From the NCBI GenBank assembly GCA_964475115.1, contig CAYYVJ010000037.1, positions 1 to 18,447 of the forward strand: a stretch of 18,447 nt of DNA, written 5' to 3'. This document shows, one piece after another, positions 8,802 to 16,485 of this stretch (within the stretch, counting starts at the first letter, position 1; every line of letters begins with the position of its first letter). The stretch is from CAYYVJ01 sp964475115. GTDB lineage: Bacteria; Bacillota; Clostridia; Lachnospirales; Lachnospiraceae. The translations under genes and the position numbers were made by a program. A model generated the notes under the pieces. That model did not search any database, was not told the DNA's origin, and saw nothing but the letters and a program-made list of their open reading frames with translations.

Positions 8802-8829
8802 ATATTATGATAACAATATTACTTTTCAA
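8802..8829 (-). promoter_or_regulatory. weak candidate promoter for the binding-protein gene
   Basis: On the minus strand TTGAAA (8824-8829) is followed after 16 bases by TAATAT (8802-8807). The -10 is poor, as expected for an activator-dependent promoter, and the repeat array lies just upstream. Other placements are possible in this AT-rich stretch. Confidence 0.35.
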
Positions 8830-8856
8830 AATCTACGCATGGTTTGCTAAATCTCA

Positions 8857-8941
8857 CAATATATATTGTATATTTTGCGTTTCTTGTAAACATTCTGTAT
8901 ATTTTGCAAAGTTTTTAATTGTATGTTTTGTGCATATTTTC
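8857..8941. promoter_or_regulatory. operator array upstream of the binding-protein gene
   Basis: The 12-mer TGTATATTTTGC occurs exactly twice (8867-8878 and 8896-8907). A 10/12 copy, TGTATGTTTTGT, is at 8920-8931, and a weaker TGCATATTTTC follows at 8931-8941. Start-to-start spacings are 29, 24 and 11 bases, close to helical-turn multiples. The copy nearest the gene overlaps a perfect 14-bp palindrome, ACAATATATATTGT (8856-8869). The same composite element occurs in the araC-type/GH105 intergenic region. It is probably the binding site of the AraC-type regulator encoded at 13900-14820. Confidence 0.65.
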
Positions 8942-8968
8942 AGTAAAGAATCTGTAAATCCAAATTAC

Positions 8969-11900
8969 TTATTGTATTATTCGTATGGTTTTAATCTCAA
9001 ATGGTTTAAATGATAATTCCATACTTGTACAATCCACAGAATTCTCTTCTATGGTTTCGACCATGCTCACTTCAAAGGCAGTTTTAAAATCAAAGTCACA
9101 CTTCATAATACAGGAACAATGTCCACCTTTCGATTCATAGAGCCTAACTATAATATCTTTTGATTTATCATCTGCCAACTTTATAGTTTCTACTATAATA
9201 TCTTTATTTGTTAATTCCAAAAAGGAAAAATTACCGATACCCTTCTTTATTACTGTAACTGGTACATTCAATTGGTATCCTTGTCTTACCACATCACTTG
9301 CATAGAAGTTACAGTCATCTAAATAAATTGAATAGGTAAATTCATGCAGTCCTTTATCAGAATGCATATCCGGAATAACAGGCGCACGGAGTAATGTTAA
9401 GGCTATGACATTCTTATTGCTACTAACCCCATATTTGCAATCATTAAGTACTGCAAAGGTCCTATTTGCTTCACTGAGGGCCGTATATTTGTGATTGCAT
9501 ACTTCAAATCTATCTGCATCAGAATTTTTCGACTTATGAGTCGGTCTTTTAACATATCCAAATTGGATTTCTTCATACGCTTCCTGGCTATGGATTGCTA
9601 TTGGAAATTCTACTTTTAATAATTTATGAGTTTCTCTCCAATCAATCTTTGTCTTAAAATCAACACGATTGCTGTCTGCATACATCGTTATGTCTTGCAC
9701 CAAGGAAGAATTATGAAGATTTTTTGTGATTCTGATGGTTGCAAAGAGCCCAGATTCTTCTATCACTTCTATATGGGCCATATCCTCAAGTTCTATTTCC
9801 ATCTCTTCATAATATGGACTGAGTTCCCATGCATCATATTCTATATTTACATCTTTAAACATTCTAAATTTATTACATACTGACTCTGCAAATTCAATCT
9901 GGGATTCCTTATGGAATATGCGAACAATCTGTCCACAAGAATCAAACTCAACTCTAAGTTTTGAATTCTCTAAAGATAAATCCCTTGCTTTCACAGGATG
10001 TTCTACTCTAGTAGATGGATTGCCTTCTTTATCGTAAATCGTAGTAGCACCAAGGGAAGGAAGGGAAACCATACAATATCTTCCTTCTTTACCTATATGA
10101 ACTGCTAGCTCTTCTCCTTTATCATTACATGGATTTTCCAAGGATTCTGGCAATAATACCAGCTCTTTTCTATTCCACGATAATGTATTGATAACAGAAA
10201 TGCCCTTTCTATTTCCTTCCATATCATTAAGTAATAAATGTTTTATCTTTATCGCTTCTTCTATTACATAGGTCAAATCCTCTAGCGCTTCCTGGTGAAC
10301 TCTAGTAATGGAAGTTCCAGCAATAATATCATGGAATTGATTAAACAAGAGAATTTCCCAAAGTTCCCTTACTTTTTTATCATAGTCCTGATTTTGCATT
10401 ATCCCTGGATAAGAAACGCAACATAGACTTAGAATAAATTCTAAGTCTCTTACGGCAAATTCTGCCTTTCGATTTGCTTTTTTTATCTTACTTTCTGCTG
10501 TATAAGTTCCTCTATGCCAAGGCAAGTAAATCTCACCCACATAAAAATTTCTCACCTGGGTTTTTTCTAAACGCTCAAAGAATTCTATAGGACTTTCCAT
10601 CCTAGTACGTGGTGCACCTTCCAGATCCTTTGTCCTCTTAACAGACTCTAACATATCCCTTGTTGCGCCACCACCACCATCTCCATATCCAAAGGGGAAT
10701 AAGAAGGTCTCTATGTTTTCTTCTTGAACTCTATCTTCTTTCCATCTTTCATTTAACTGATACGGATCATATCTTGAATTATTCTTTTTAAAGAAATGAG
10801 TTAATATACGACTTCCATCAATTCCTTCCCAATAGAAATTATTATAAGGAAATCTCTCATGCCCCTTTAACGCTCTAGAAATCTTTTGAGTTGAAAAATA
10901 CTGCATCTTGCAACCAACCATAATCTGAGGTAGTTGTCCTGAAAACCCAAAACAATCGGGAAGCCATACTAGCTTTGTTTCGATTCCAAACTCTTCTAAA
11001 AACCACTGTCTTCCAAAGGTGCATTGTCGAATCAGACTTTCTCCACTTGGAATATTCGTATCTGGTTCTACCCACATACCACCTTCCGGAATAACCTGAC
11101 CATCTACAAACTTATCTATAATTCTTTCATAAATATCAGGATAATCTTTCTTTATACTTTCTGTAATTACTGGTTCACATAATAGAAACTTGTAATCTTC
11201 GTACTCGTCCATAAATGCTAATTGAGTCGATAAGGTTCTTCCACATTTTCTTCGTGTCTCTGCCCATGGCCACTTCCATGCCAAGTCTAGGTGTGACTGA
11301 CCAAATATAGTAAGTAGGGGCGCAGTAGAACCATTTGTACATAATAATAAAGGGGCTAAAACTTCTTTTGCTTTTTTATATGGAAACCTATCTTCTTTTG
11401 GCAACTCAAAATCAATGATCTTCGTGAATTCATAAAGACCTTCTTTGATTTTCTGCCTCCTTAAAGATTTCGATTCTAAGGATAAGTATAATTTGTACAA
11501 TGTGTCCGCATCCATGTACAAATCAAATACATCCTTGTTCCAAATTCCAAAACTTGAAGCTTTAACCCTCACTTGATATTTAGGTGGTTCCGGTATAACC
11601 ACACGTTCTGGAACAGCAGGCCCTGCATGTTCTAACCTAGGGCCGTGACCTGCATAGCTTTCCATAACGATTGTATAGCTATCCCCTTCATTCCCATTCT
11701 GTGTAAGCATAATTCCATCATGCTGTAGGTCTACAGAGCCTGCTTCCACACCATTTACATAGACAAGCATTTCTCCGCCAATTCCTGGCATGAAATAAAT
11801 GGATTTATCTTTTGCCTGACTTGGCAACTGAATGCTAGTCCGAAACCAACCGTATTCCCACTTTTCACCCCATTCCATACCCACTTGAATAGGGTGAAAC

Positions 11901-12049
11901 TCTCTTTTAATAGCCTCACTATAGGTTAACATCTCTTTTGTAAAATGAACTTCAAAAGCAACCTCTTCTAGAGGTACATAAAAATGATTTTTAAACTCAT
12001 CTAGCCATATTTCAATTCGTTTCTCAATGGTAACTTCTCTTTGGCTCAT
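8969..12049 (-). CDS. GH38 alpha-mannosidase
   Basis: A 1026-residue cytoplasmic enzyme (no signal peptide) of glycoside hydrolase family 38, which removes alpha-linked mannose by a retaining, metal-dependent mechanism. GQSHLDLAWKWPWAET (250-265) supplies metal ligands His253 and Asp255. WLPDCFGFSGQLPQI (362-376) holds the expected nucleophile Asp365. GYGDGGGG (454-461) and NQFHDIIAGTS (570-580), with a further metal-binding His573, complete the pattern. About 240 residues precede the catalytic barrel, as in bacterial and Ams1-like members, and the beta-rich C-terminal half is intact. GAGGATAA before ATG 12049 overlaps the stop region of the HAD gene 11 bases upstream, so the two are coupled. 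No terminator is seen in the 215 bases after it, so some read-through into the transporter genes is likely. The exact linkage cleaved cannot be read from the sequence. Confidence 0.92.
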   Translation of the reverse strand: MSQREVTIEKRIEIWLDEFKNHFYVPLEEVAFEVHFTKEMLTYSEAIKREFHPIQVGMEWGEKWEYGWFRTSIQLPSQAKDKSIYFMPGIGGEMLVYVNGVEAGSVDLQHDGIMLTQNGNEGDSYTIVMESYAGHGPRLEHAGPAVPERVVIPEPPKYQVRVKASSFGIWNKDVFDLYMDADTLYKLYLSLESKSLRRQKIKEGLYEFTKIIDFELPKEDRFPYKKAKEVLAPLLLCTNGSTAPLLTIFGQSHLDLAWKWPWAETRRKCGRTLSTQLAFMDEYEDYKFLLCEPVITESIKKDYPDIYERIIDKFVDGQVIPEGGMWVEPDTNIPSGESLIRQCTFGRQWFLEEFGIETKLVWLPDCFGFSGQLPQIMVGCKMQYFSTQKISRALKGHERFPYNNFYWEGIDGSRILTHFFKKNNSRYDPYQLNERWKEDRVQEENIETFLFPFGYGDGGGGATRDMLESVKRTKDLEGAPRTRMESPIEFFERLEKTQVRNFYVGEIYLPWHRGTYTAESKIKKANRKAEFAVRDLEFILSLCCVSYPGIMQNQDYDKKVRELWEILLFNQFHDIIAGTSITRVHQEALEDLTYVIEEAIKIKHLLLNDMEGNRKGISVINTLSWNRKELVLLPESLENPCNDKGEELAVHIGKEGRYCMVSLPSLGATTIYDKEGNPSTRVEHPVKARDLSLENSKLRVEFDSCGQIVRIFHKESQIEFAESVCNKFRMFKDVNIEYDAWELSPYYEEMEIELEDMAHIEVIEESGLFATIRITKNLHNSSLVQDITMYADSNRVDFKTKIDWRETHKLLKVEFPIAIHSQEAYEEIQFGYVKRPTHKSKNSDADRFEVCNHKYTALSEANRTFAVLNDCKYGVSSNKNVIALTLLRAPVIPDMHSDKGLHEFTYSIYLDDCNFYASDVVRQGYQLNVPVTVIKKGIGNFSFLELTNKDIIVETIKLADDKSKDIIVRLYESKGGHCSCIMKCDFDFKTAFEVSMVETIEENSVDCTSMELSFKPFEIKTIRIIQ

Positions 12050-12060
12050 ACTGTTATCCT

Positions 12061-12585
12061 CTACAAACTTGAATTTAACTTTTCAATTAAAGGTAGTAGT
12101 TCTTCCGGCTGATGTATAATATAATCCGGAACTTGTTCTTCACCATTCGGATTCATATCATATCTTGTAGACCAATCAATTAAAATGGATGTAATTCCAT
12201 ATTGATTTGCACCTAATATATCTTTTTTTACATTATTTCCTATCATAACAATTCTATTTTTATCTTTTTCTGTTAGATTATTTTTTTCCATCGCATCATC
12301 AAACATTTTCTTAGATGGCTTCTGTTCTCCAACAATTTCTGAAATCGTTCTTGTCTTAAAGCAATGTCCTAGACCATTCTCAATATAAACATTGGTAAAG
12401 GATTGCTCTTCTCCATCCGCTACCATAGCAATGGTGTAACCCTCTTTATATAATGTTTCTAACATGTTTCTTGCGCCTGGAATCATTTCAGCATGAGTAA
12501 CAATTCCATGTTCATCTCTTATCTCTGTTGACTCATCAATTATGGTATCTCCACTATCAATAAAAATAATTAATTTCTTCTCCAT
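12061..12585 (-). CDS. HAD-superfamily hydrolase-like protein
   Basis: A 174-residue protein with HAD motifs in order. Motif I is FIDSGDT with nucleophile Asp10, the motif III Lys is probably Lys89 (GEQKPSKKMF), and motif IV is MIGNNVKKDILGA (114-126). Motif I has Gly12 where classic HAD phosphatases have the second Asp (DxD). This is seen in some HAD groups with FDxGN-type motifs, so activity is not excluded, but the general acid is not the usual one. It lacks a large cap domain. It lies between GH105 and GH38 with 12-base gaps on both sides and a GGGAGGA ribosome site, so it is cotranscribed. A role on a sugar phosphate produced by the pathway is possible but unproven. Confidence 0.8.
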   Translation of the reverse strand: MEKKLIIFIDSGDTIIDESTEIRDEHGIVTHAEMIPGARNMLETLYKEGYTIAMVADGEEQSFTNVYIENGLGHCFKTRTISEIVGEQKPSKKMFDDAMEKNNLTEKDKNRIVMIGNNVKKDILGANQYGITSILIDWSTRYDMNPNGEEQVPDYIIHQPEELLPLIEKLNSSL

Positions 12586-12597
12586 GTAAAATCCTCC

Positions 12598-13734
12598 CTA
12601 ATTTAGAAATTCAAATAAAAATAACATTGCCATTGCTTGACCATATGGCATGGTTCGAATTTCTACATTTTTATAATATTCTTTGCTTTCTCTTCCCATA
12701 TAGGTTCCATAGGAAACTTGTTCAACATGTCCTTCTTCATCGATCAAGTCAAGAATTGGAAGAATTGACTTATTTGCACATACTGCATACTTTTCATCAA
12801 TCAATCCCATATTTACTGCTTTTAAAATACCAAATGCAATTCCACAAGTAGCACTTGCTTCCAAATAAGAAGTTGGATCATCTAGTAATGTATGCCACAT
12901 ACCTGATGGGTCTTGATAAGTTTCCATTGCTTCAATCTGTCTAATTAACGTTTCAACAAGAAATTTCTTCATACTTGGCTCACAGGATACGATACTCAAA
13001 AACTCAGGAATGGCCACGGTAATCCAACAGTTGCCTCTTCCCCATAAGGCTTCCACAAAATTATGACTTCCGTTAAATGTCCAGCCATGATACCACAGAC
13101 CGGTCTCTCTATCGGTAAGATATTTGATATGTAATAGCATTTGATACTTTGCTTCATCTATCCAATCATTTCTATCTAAGACTTTACCAATCTTCGCTAA
13201 AAACAACACGGTCATAAAAAGTGTATCTACCCAGAGCTCCTCTTCATTTAAGGTATCACTTGTTAAATGCTGGAAACCTCCTTCTTTGGTCTTTGGAAGA
13301 TCCTTCACTAACCAATCCGCCCATTCAATGCAAACATCCTTGTATACATCATCTTTTGTATATTCATAAAGATAAGCCAAGGTCAGCAAAGGGGCTGAAG
13401 TATTGACATTTTTAGTTGGTAATCCTACTACAAATTGTTCTTCATAATATTTTACTAAAATCTCTAAATATTCAGGATTCTGAGTTTTCTCAAACATTTT
13501 CCAAAATCCAAATAAGCCAACGCCTTGTGGCCATTCCCAATGCTTATAGCGTGATAAATCATCTCCAGCCAAACTATTTTTCTTCATTATCTCAAAAAAG
13601 GTTTCATCATCTTCATAAAGAGTTTCTTTAAATCCATGAATCAACAACTCTAATTTTACTTTTGTTAATTCCATTATAGCCTCTTTATCAAGATTTAGAT
13701 TACTTAGCAAGGGACTGAATTGTCTACTCTCCAT
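12598..13734 (-). CDS. GH105 unsaturated uronyl hydrolase (YteR/YesR-like)
   Basis: A 378-residue cytoplasmic (alpha/alpha)6-barrel enzyme. GH105 enzymes hydrate and release the 4,5-unsaturated uronic acid left at the non-reducing end of oligosaccharides by polysaccharide lyases. Visible signatures are HWEWPQGVGLFGFWKM (65-80), the catalytic-Asp segment LWVDTLFM (167-174, Asp170), LWYHGW (213-218), ALWGRGNCW (229-237) and PYGQAMAM near the C-terminus. Its length matches the family (about 360-380). AGGAAGGAAAAG precedes ATG 13734; a second ATG at codon 21 (13674) also has GAGG six bases upstream, so the start is not settled. It is the first gene of the cluster, divergent from the AraC-type regulator. 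GH105 covers both rhamnogalacturonan- and glucuronate-derived substrates; the adjacent GH38 suggests mannose next to the uronate. Confidence 0.9.
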   Translation of the reverse strand: MESRQFSPLLSNLNLDKEAIMELTKVKLELLIHGFKETLYEDDETFFEIMKKNSLAGDDLSRYKHWEWPQGVGLFGFWKMFEKTQNPEYLEILVKYYEEQFVVGLPTKNVNTSAPLLTLAYLYEYTKDDVYKDVCIEWADWLVKDLPKTKEGGFQHLTSDTLNEEELWVDTLFMTVLFLAKIGKVLDRNDWIDEAKYQMLLHIKYLTDRETGLWYHGWTFNGSHNFVEALWGRGNCWITVAIPEFLSIVSCEPSMKKFLVETLIRQIEAMETYQDPSGMWHTLLDDPTSYLEASATCGIAFGILKAVNMGLIDEKYAVCANKSILPILDLIDEEGHVEQVSYGTYMGRESKEYYKNVEIRTMPYGQAMAMLFLFEFLN

Positions 13735-13764
13735 ATTTTCTTTTCCTTCCTACACTCCAATAAT

Positions 13765-13793
13765 TTTATAACCTTGTATACCTATAATAGCAA
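13765..13793 (-). promoter_or_regulatory. candidate promoter of the GH105 gene cluster
   Basis: On the minus strand TTGCTA (13788-13793) and TATAAA (13765-13770) are separated by 17 bases. Transcription would start near 13758, about 24 bases before ATG 13734. The shared operator element at 13833-13855 lies 39 bases upstream of the -35, consistent with activation from upstream. Confidence 0.5.
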
Positions 13794-13832
13794 CTTATAT
13801 TAGTCGATTCTATTCATTATTTGCCCAATACT

Positions 13833-13855
13833 CAATATTATATTGCATATTTTGT
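13833..13855. promoter_or_regulatory. operator element in the araC-type/GH105 intergenic region
   Basis: CAATAT-t-ATATTG (13833-13845) runs into TGCATATTTTGT (13844-13855). Sixteen consecutive positions, ATATTGyATATTTTGy, match the element at 8863-8878 upstream of the binding-protein gene. A weaker 9/12 copy may lie at 13813-13824. The site overlaps the proposed -35 of the regulator's own promoter, suggesting autoregulation. Confidence 0.6.
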
Positions 13856-13871
13856 TTTCAGATGTTATATT
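13843..13871 (+). promoter_or_regulatory. candidate promoter of the AraC-type regulator
   Basis: An extended -10, TGTTATATT (TATATT at 13866-13871), is preceded after 17 bases by TTGCAT (13843-13848). The start site would be near 13878. The -35 is weak and lies inside the operator element. Confidence 0.4.
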
Positions 13872-13899
13872 AAAGAAAAAAGGAAAGAGGTTCTGTCTC

Positions 13900-14820
13900 A
13901 TGTCACTAAATAAATTCTTATACGAAAAAGAATATCTGGTAGAAATCGGGAACCCTTCTGATAGTTTATATTACTTTTTTGATTATGATGAACGTTCCTA
14001 TGATATCAATATGGAATTTCAGCATTTTCATCCCTTTTATGAGATGCACATTTTACTTGACCCTGATGCTAATCATATTATTGAAGGTAATCTCTATGAC
14101 ATAAAATTATATGACATTGTTTGTCTAAAACCTTATATATTACACAAATCAGAATACCCAGAGGGACCACCAAGGAAACGTTTGATTATTCAATTTAATA
14201 TCCCTATCCTTATTGATCTATTAAATGAGCAATTCAATCAAGTTATGAGTATCTTTGAGAAACCCGTTCCTATCTATCGCTTTGATCTAAAGGAACAAGA
14301 AGTCATTAATAATTTCCTTAATGAAATTTTTACTATTTCAAAATCGAAAAATCCAATTAACACTTTACTTATTCATAATAAATTTACGGAATACCTATGT
14401 ACCCTATACAAGTATAGTAAGAATAATATTTATGAGCCAGAAAGCACGAATACTACTACCTCGAAGATATATGCCGTTGCATCCTATATCCACAACCATT
14501 TTAGCGAAGATCTATCTTTAGATATGTTGGCGCAAGAGTTTTTTTTAAGTGCCTATTATTTATCACACTTATTTAAAAAGGTTACTGGTTTTACTTTAAT
14601 AAACTACATACAGATGACCAGAACAAAAAATGCTCAACAACTTTTACTTTATACAGATATAAAGATAACAGAAATTGCTGAGCAATGCGGCTTTACAAGT
14701 TTTTCTCAATTCAACCGTGTTTTTAATAAGTTCTGCAAGATGTCACCAAGAAACTACCGACAGCAAGGACACATAAATAGTAATCTGCAAACCATGCCAA
14801 CGCTATTTACGAGGGATTAA
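13900..14820 (+). CDS. AraC-family transcriptional regulator
   Basis: A 306-residue cytoplasmic regulator. The N-terminal half is a cupin-type sensor: FQHFHPFYEMHILL (40-53) and PYILHKSEY (78-86) supply the conserved His pattern typical of sugar-responsive AraC proteins. The C-terminal ~100 residues form the double helix-turn-helix domain: LSLDMLAQEFFLSAYYLSHLF (first HTH, about 205-225), then KITEIAEQCGFTSFSQFNRVF (second HTH, 255-275) and the closing MSPRNYR. The chosen ATG follows AAAGGAAAGAGG; a TTG at 13843 in the same frame would lie inside the promoter/operator region and is rejected. It is divergent from GH105, the usual layout for a local activator of a glycan operon. Repeated operator elements here and upstream of the binding-protein gene are its probable targets. 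The inducer is unknown, probably an oligosaccharide of the pathway. Confidence 0.92.
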   Translation: MSLNKFLYEKEYLVEIGNPSDSLYYFFDYDERSYDINMEFQHFHPFYEMHILLDPDANHIIEGNLYDIKLYDIVCLKPYILHKSEYPEGPPRKRLIIQFNIPILIDLLNEQFNQVMSIFEKPVPIYRFDLKEQEVINNFLNEIFTISKSKNPINTLLIHNKFTEYLCTLYKYSKNNIYEPESTNTTTSKIYAVASYIHNHFSEDLSLDMLAQEFFLSAYYLSHLFKKVTGFTLINYIQMTRTKNAQQLLLYTDIKITEIAEQCGFTSFSQFNRVFNKFCKMSPRNYRQQGHINSNLQTMPTLFTRD

Positions 14821-14833
14821 AGTTCAGAAAACA

Positions 14834-15172
14834 TTACATACTAATTACATGATATCCATCATCAATATATTGTTTCATGCCTGCATGACCAGACATATCT
14901 TCAAGCATAGTAAGCCCAGATTTTAAATTCTCTTCATAAACACCTAAGACCTTTGAACAAGCAAGACATACTCCCGCTAACATACCGGCGTTCTTAGCCT
15001 TGGTATATAGCGGGTTTCTTTCTTCTTCAAACAAGGACACTAGTTTAACAGATGCCCCTTCAAAAATGATCTTTACTTCTTTACCAGATGCACTCAAATC
15101 TAATGCATTCATTAAAATGTGTTGAAAACACATCTTTTCACCAGTCATACCATAAAACAATATTTTTTCCAT
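14834..15172 (-). CDS. DsrE-like small protein
   Basis: A 112-residue soluble protein of the DsrE/DsrF-like fold: a beta-strand start (MEKILFYGMTG), the strand KEVKIIFEGASV, and a cysteine pair in GVCLACSKVLG (about 83-93) near the position where sulfur-relay members carry their active Cys. Related small proteins are often uncharacterised, so sulfur transfer is only a family-level possibility. The start is ATG 15172, behind GGAGGATAAC; the longer frame starting with GTG would begin within this ribosome site. It is the last gene of a three-gene operon and ends 13 bases from the stop of the convergent AraC-type gene, with no terminator between. Confidence 0.75.
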   Translation of the reverse strand: MEKILFYGMTGEKMCFQHILMNALDLSASGKEVKIIFEGASVKLVSLFEEERNPLYTKAKNAGMLAGVCLACSKVLGVYEENLKSGLTMLEDMSGHAGMKQYIDDGYHVISM

Positions 15173-15210
15173 GTTATCCTCCACTCTAGCACTTTCGTGC
15201 GATCCGTTTT

Positions 15211-15684
15211 TTAGTTTACACTCGACAATGCCATCTTCCTCACATCATCTCTCAGCATCCTGGTTTTCTCGGCAACTTCTTCTACCGTCATTCCTTCTTT
15301 AAAAAATCTTCGAACTACACTTTCCGTCGTTTCAGCAATCTCAATCACATGTTTATCCGGGTCATAGATACGTAGCACTCTTTGTCCCCATTCACGCTCC
15401 TGGCATTTAGTTAAATATTCTATTTCAAAAGGACTCTCCTCTAGCTTACCCAAAAAATTGTCCATTTGATTTTCCTCAAAATAAAGCTCCCCATCATTTC
15501 CGCCGAGACTTACTTCCTTCTCAATCAACTTCTTCCAGACACTCTTTTCCTGCAATACAAGTCCTTCCGATAAAATTACATTTTCACCAAAGTCTCGAAT
15601 GACATGTAGCCCAAACAATTCTTGGTAAAATTCTTTTGACTTTTCAATATCAGTTACTACGATTAAGATATTTTTAAGCTTCAT
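15211..15684 (-). CDS. VOC (glyoxalase-like) protein with C-terminal helical tail
   Basis: A 157-residue protein. Residues 1-120 form a vicinal-oxygen-chelate fold: the opening KNILIVVTDIEKSKEFYQELFGL and the closing YDPDKHVIEIAE are characteristic of glyoxalase/bleomycin-resistance-like domains. Which residues would bind metal is not clear. Residues about 122-151 (VVRRFFKEGMTVEEVAEKT...) form a separate helical tail resembling a small helix-turn-helix of the kind found at the end of various bacterial proteins. The start is ATG 15684, preceded by GGAGGAAAAC; the extra upstream codons would begin with a GTG overlapping that site. It follows the alpha/beta hydrolase gene by 19 bases and precedes the DsrE-like gene by 38. 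Substrate unknown. Confidence 0.82.
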   Translation of the reverse strand: MKLKNILIVVTDIEKSKEFYQELFGLHVIRDFGENVILSEGLVLQEKSVWKKLIEKEVSLGGNDGELYFEENQMDNFLGKLEESPFEIEYLTKCQEREWGQRVLRIYDPDKHVIEIAETTESVVRRFFKEGMTVEEVAEKTRMLRDDVRKMALSSVN

Positions 15685-15703
15685 GTTTTCCTCCACAATT
15701 TTT

Positions 15704-16390
15704 CTATTCTAAAAGAAAGTTTTCCACAACTTCATTGAAAGAATCTGCTTTTTTACTTGCTATAAAATGGTCTCCTTTCATAATGGATATTTCAGCATTC
15801 TTTATATTTTTATAGATTTCCAGCGTATGACTTTTCTTGATCATATCCTTTGTTCCAGCAATCACTAATGTCTTTGCCTTTACTTTCCCTAATTCTTTCA
15901 GATGAATATTGGGGTCATTTACCATAAGACCTAGCATTTCTTCCTTCTTTTTTGCTTTCGGGCTACTTTTTGATCGAATTTTCGCTAATTCATATCCAAG
16001 ATTTGTAGGTACTTGAACCCAAGGCTTTACCCCTTTTGAATCTAGATTAGCACCATTCAAAATAAGCTTACTTACTCGTTCCGGATATCTCATAGCAAAT
16101 ATAAGAGCAATGTTTCCACCATCTGAAAAACCAAGTATATTCGCTTTCTTAATATGTAGTCTCTCCATAAAATTATGTAAATCTTCTGCAAATTGGCGAA
16201 TGGTAAATAACTCATTCCCCCTTGGTGATTTCCCATGTCCCCTGGTATCAAGAGCAATGACCCAGTAAGATTTAGAGAAATGCTCCATTTGATTTACAAA
16301 ATAGCTCCCATCTTCCCCATTTCCATGAAGTAATAGTAACGGTTCATTTTGTTTATTTCCTTTTTCTATATAATGTAGATGAATTCCCAT
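15704..16390 (-). CDS. alpha/beta-fold hydrolase
   Basis: A 228-residue cytoplasmic serine hydrolase. LLLLHGNGED (18-27) forms the oxyanion region and GFSDGG (87-92) the nucleophile elbow with Ser89. GTKDM supplies Asp182 and GDHFI His208, giving a complete Ser-Asp-His triad. A lid-like stretch rich in Lys and Ser (about 139-152) lies between the halves. The start is ATG 16390, behind GAGGGAGAC; an in-frame ATG 14 codons earlier lacks a ribosome site and would leave almost no leader from the promoter. First gene of the operon with the VOC and DsrE-like genes. Substrate (ester, lactone or other) cannot be told. Confidence 0.87.
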   Translation of the reverse strand: MGIHLHYIEKGNKQNEPLLLLHGNGEDGSYFVNQMEHFSKSYWVIALDTRGHGKSPRGNELFTIRQFAEDLHNFMERLHIKKANILGFSDGGNIALIFAMRYPERVSKLILNGANLDSKGVKPWVQVPTNLGYELAKIRSKSSPKAKKKEEMLGLMVNDPNIHLKELGKVKAKTLVIAGTKDMIKKSHTLEIYKNIKNAEISIMKGDHFIASKKADSFNEVVENFLLE

Positions 16391-16423
16391 GTCTCCCTCA
16401 CTCCCTTGTCTCTTATTAAATTT

Positions 16424-16452
16424 ATTATACATATTTAAGACTGTTTTATCAA
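16424..16452 (-). promoter_or_regulatory. sigma-A promoter of the hydrolase/VOC/DsrE-like operon
   Basis: TTGATA (16447-16452) and a perfect TATAAT (16424-16429) on the minus strand are exactly 17 bases apart. Transcription would start near 16417, leaving a leader of about 27 bases that contains the ribosome site. This is one of the best housekeeping promoters in the window. Confidence 0.8.
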
Positions 16453-16485
16453 GTAAGCTGCTACTGTCATGTTTTTATTTCATAG

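Noticed and set aside
13843..13899. Upstream extension of the AraC-type gene starting with TTG at 13843
   Set aside because: The stretch carries the operator and proposed promoter; ATG 13900 starts a normal-length AraC protein behind AAAGGAAAGAGG.
15187..15200. Small GCAC-GAAA-GTGC hairpin between the VOC and DsrE-like genes
   Set aside because: The stem has only four or five pairs and no T-run on the coding strand, so it is too weak to call a terminator.
16391..16432. Longer alpha/beta hydrolase starting at 16432
   Set aside because: The extension overlaps the -10 box at 16424-16429 and has no ribosome site.
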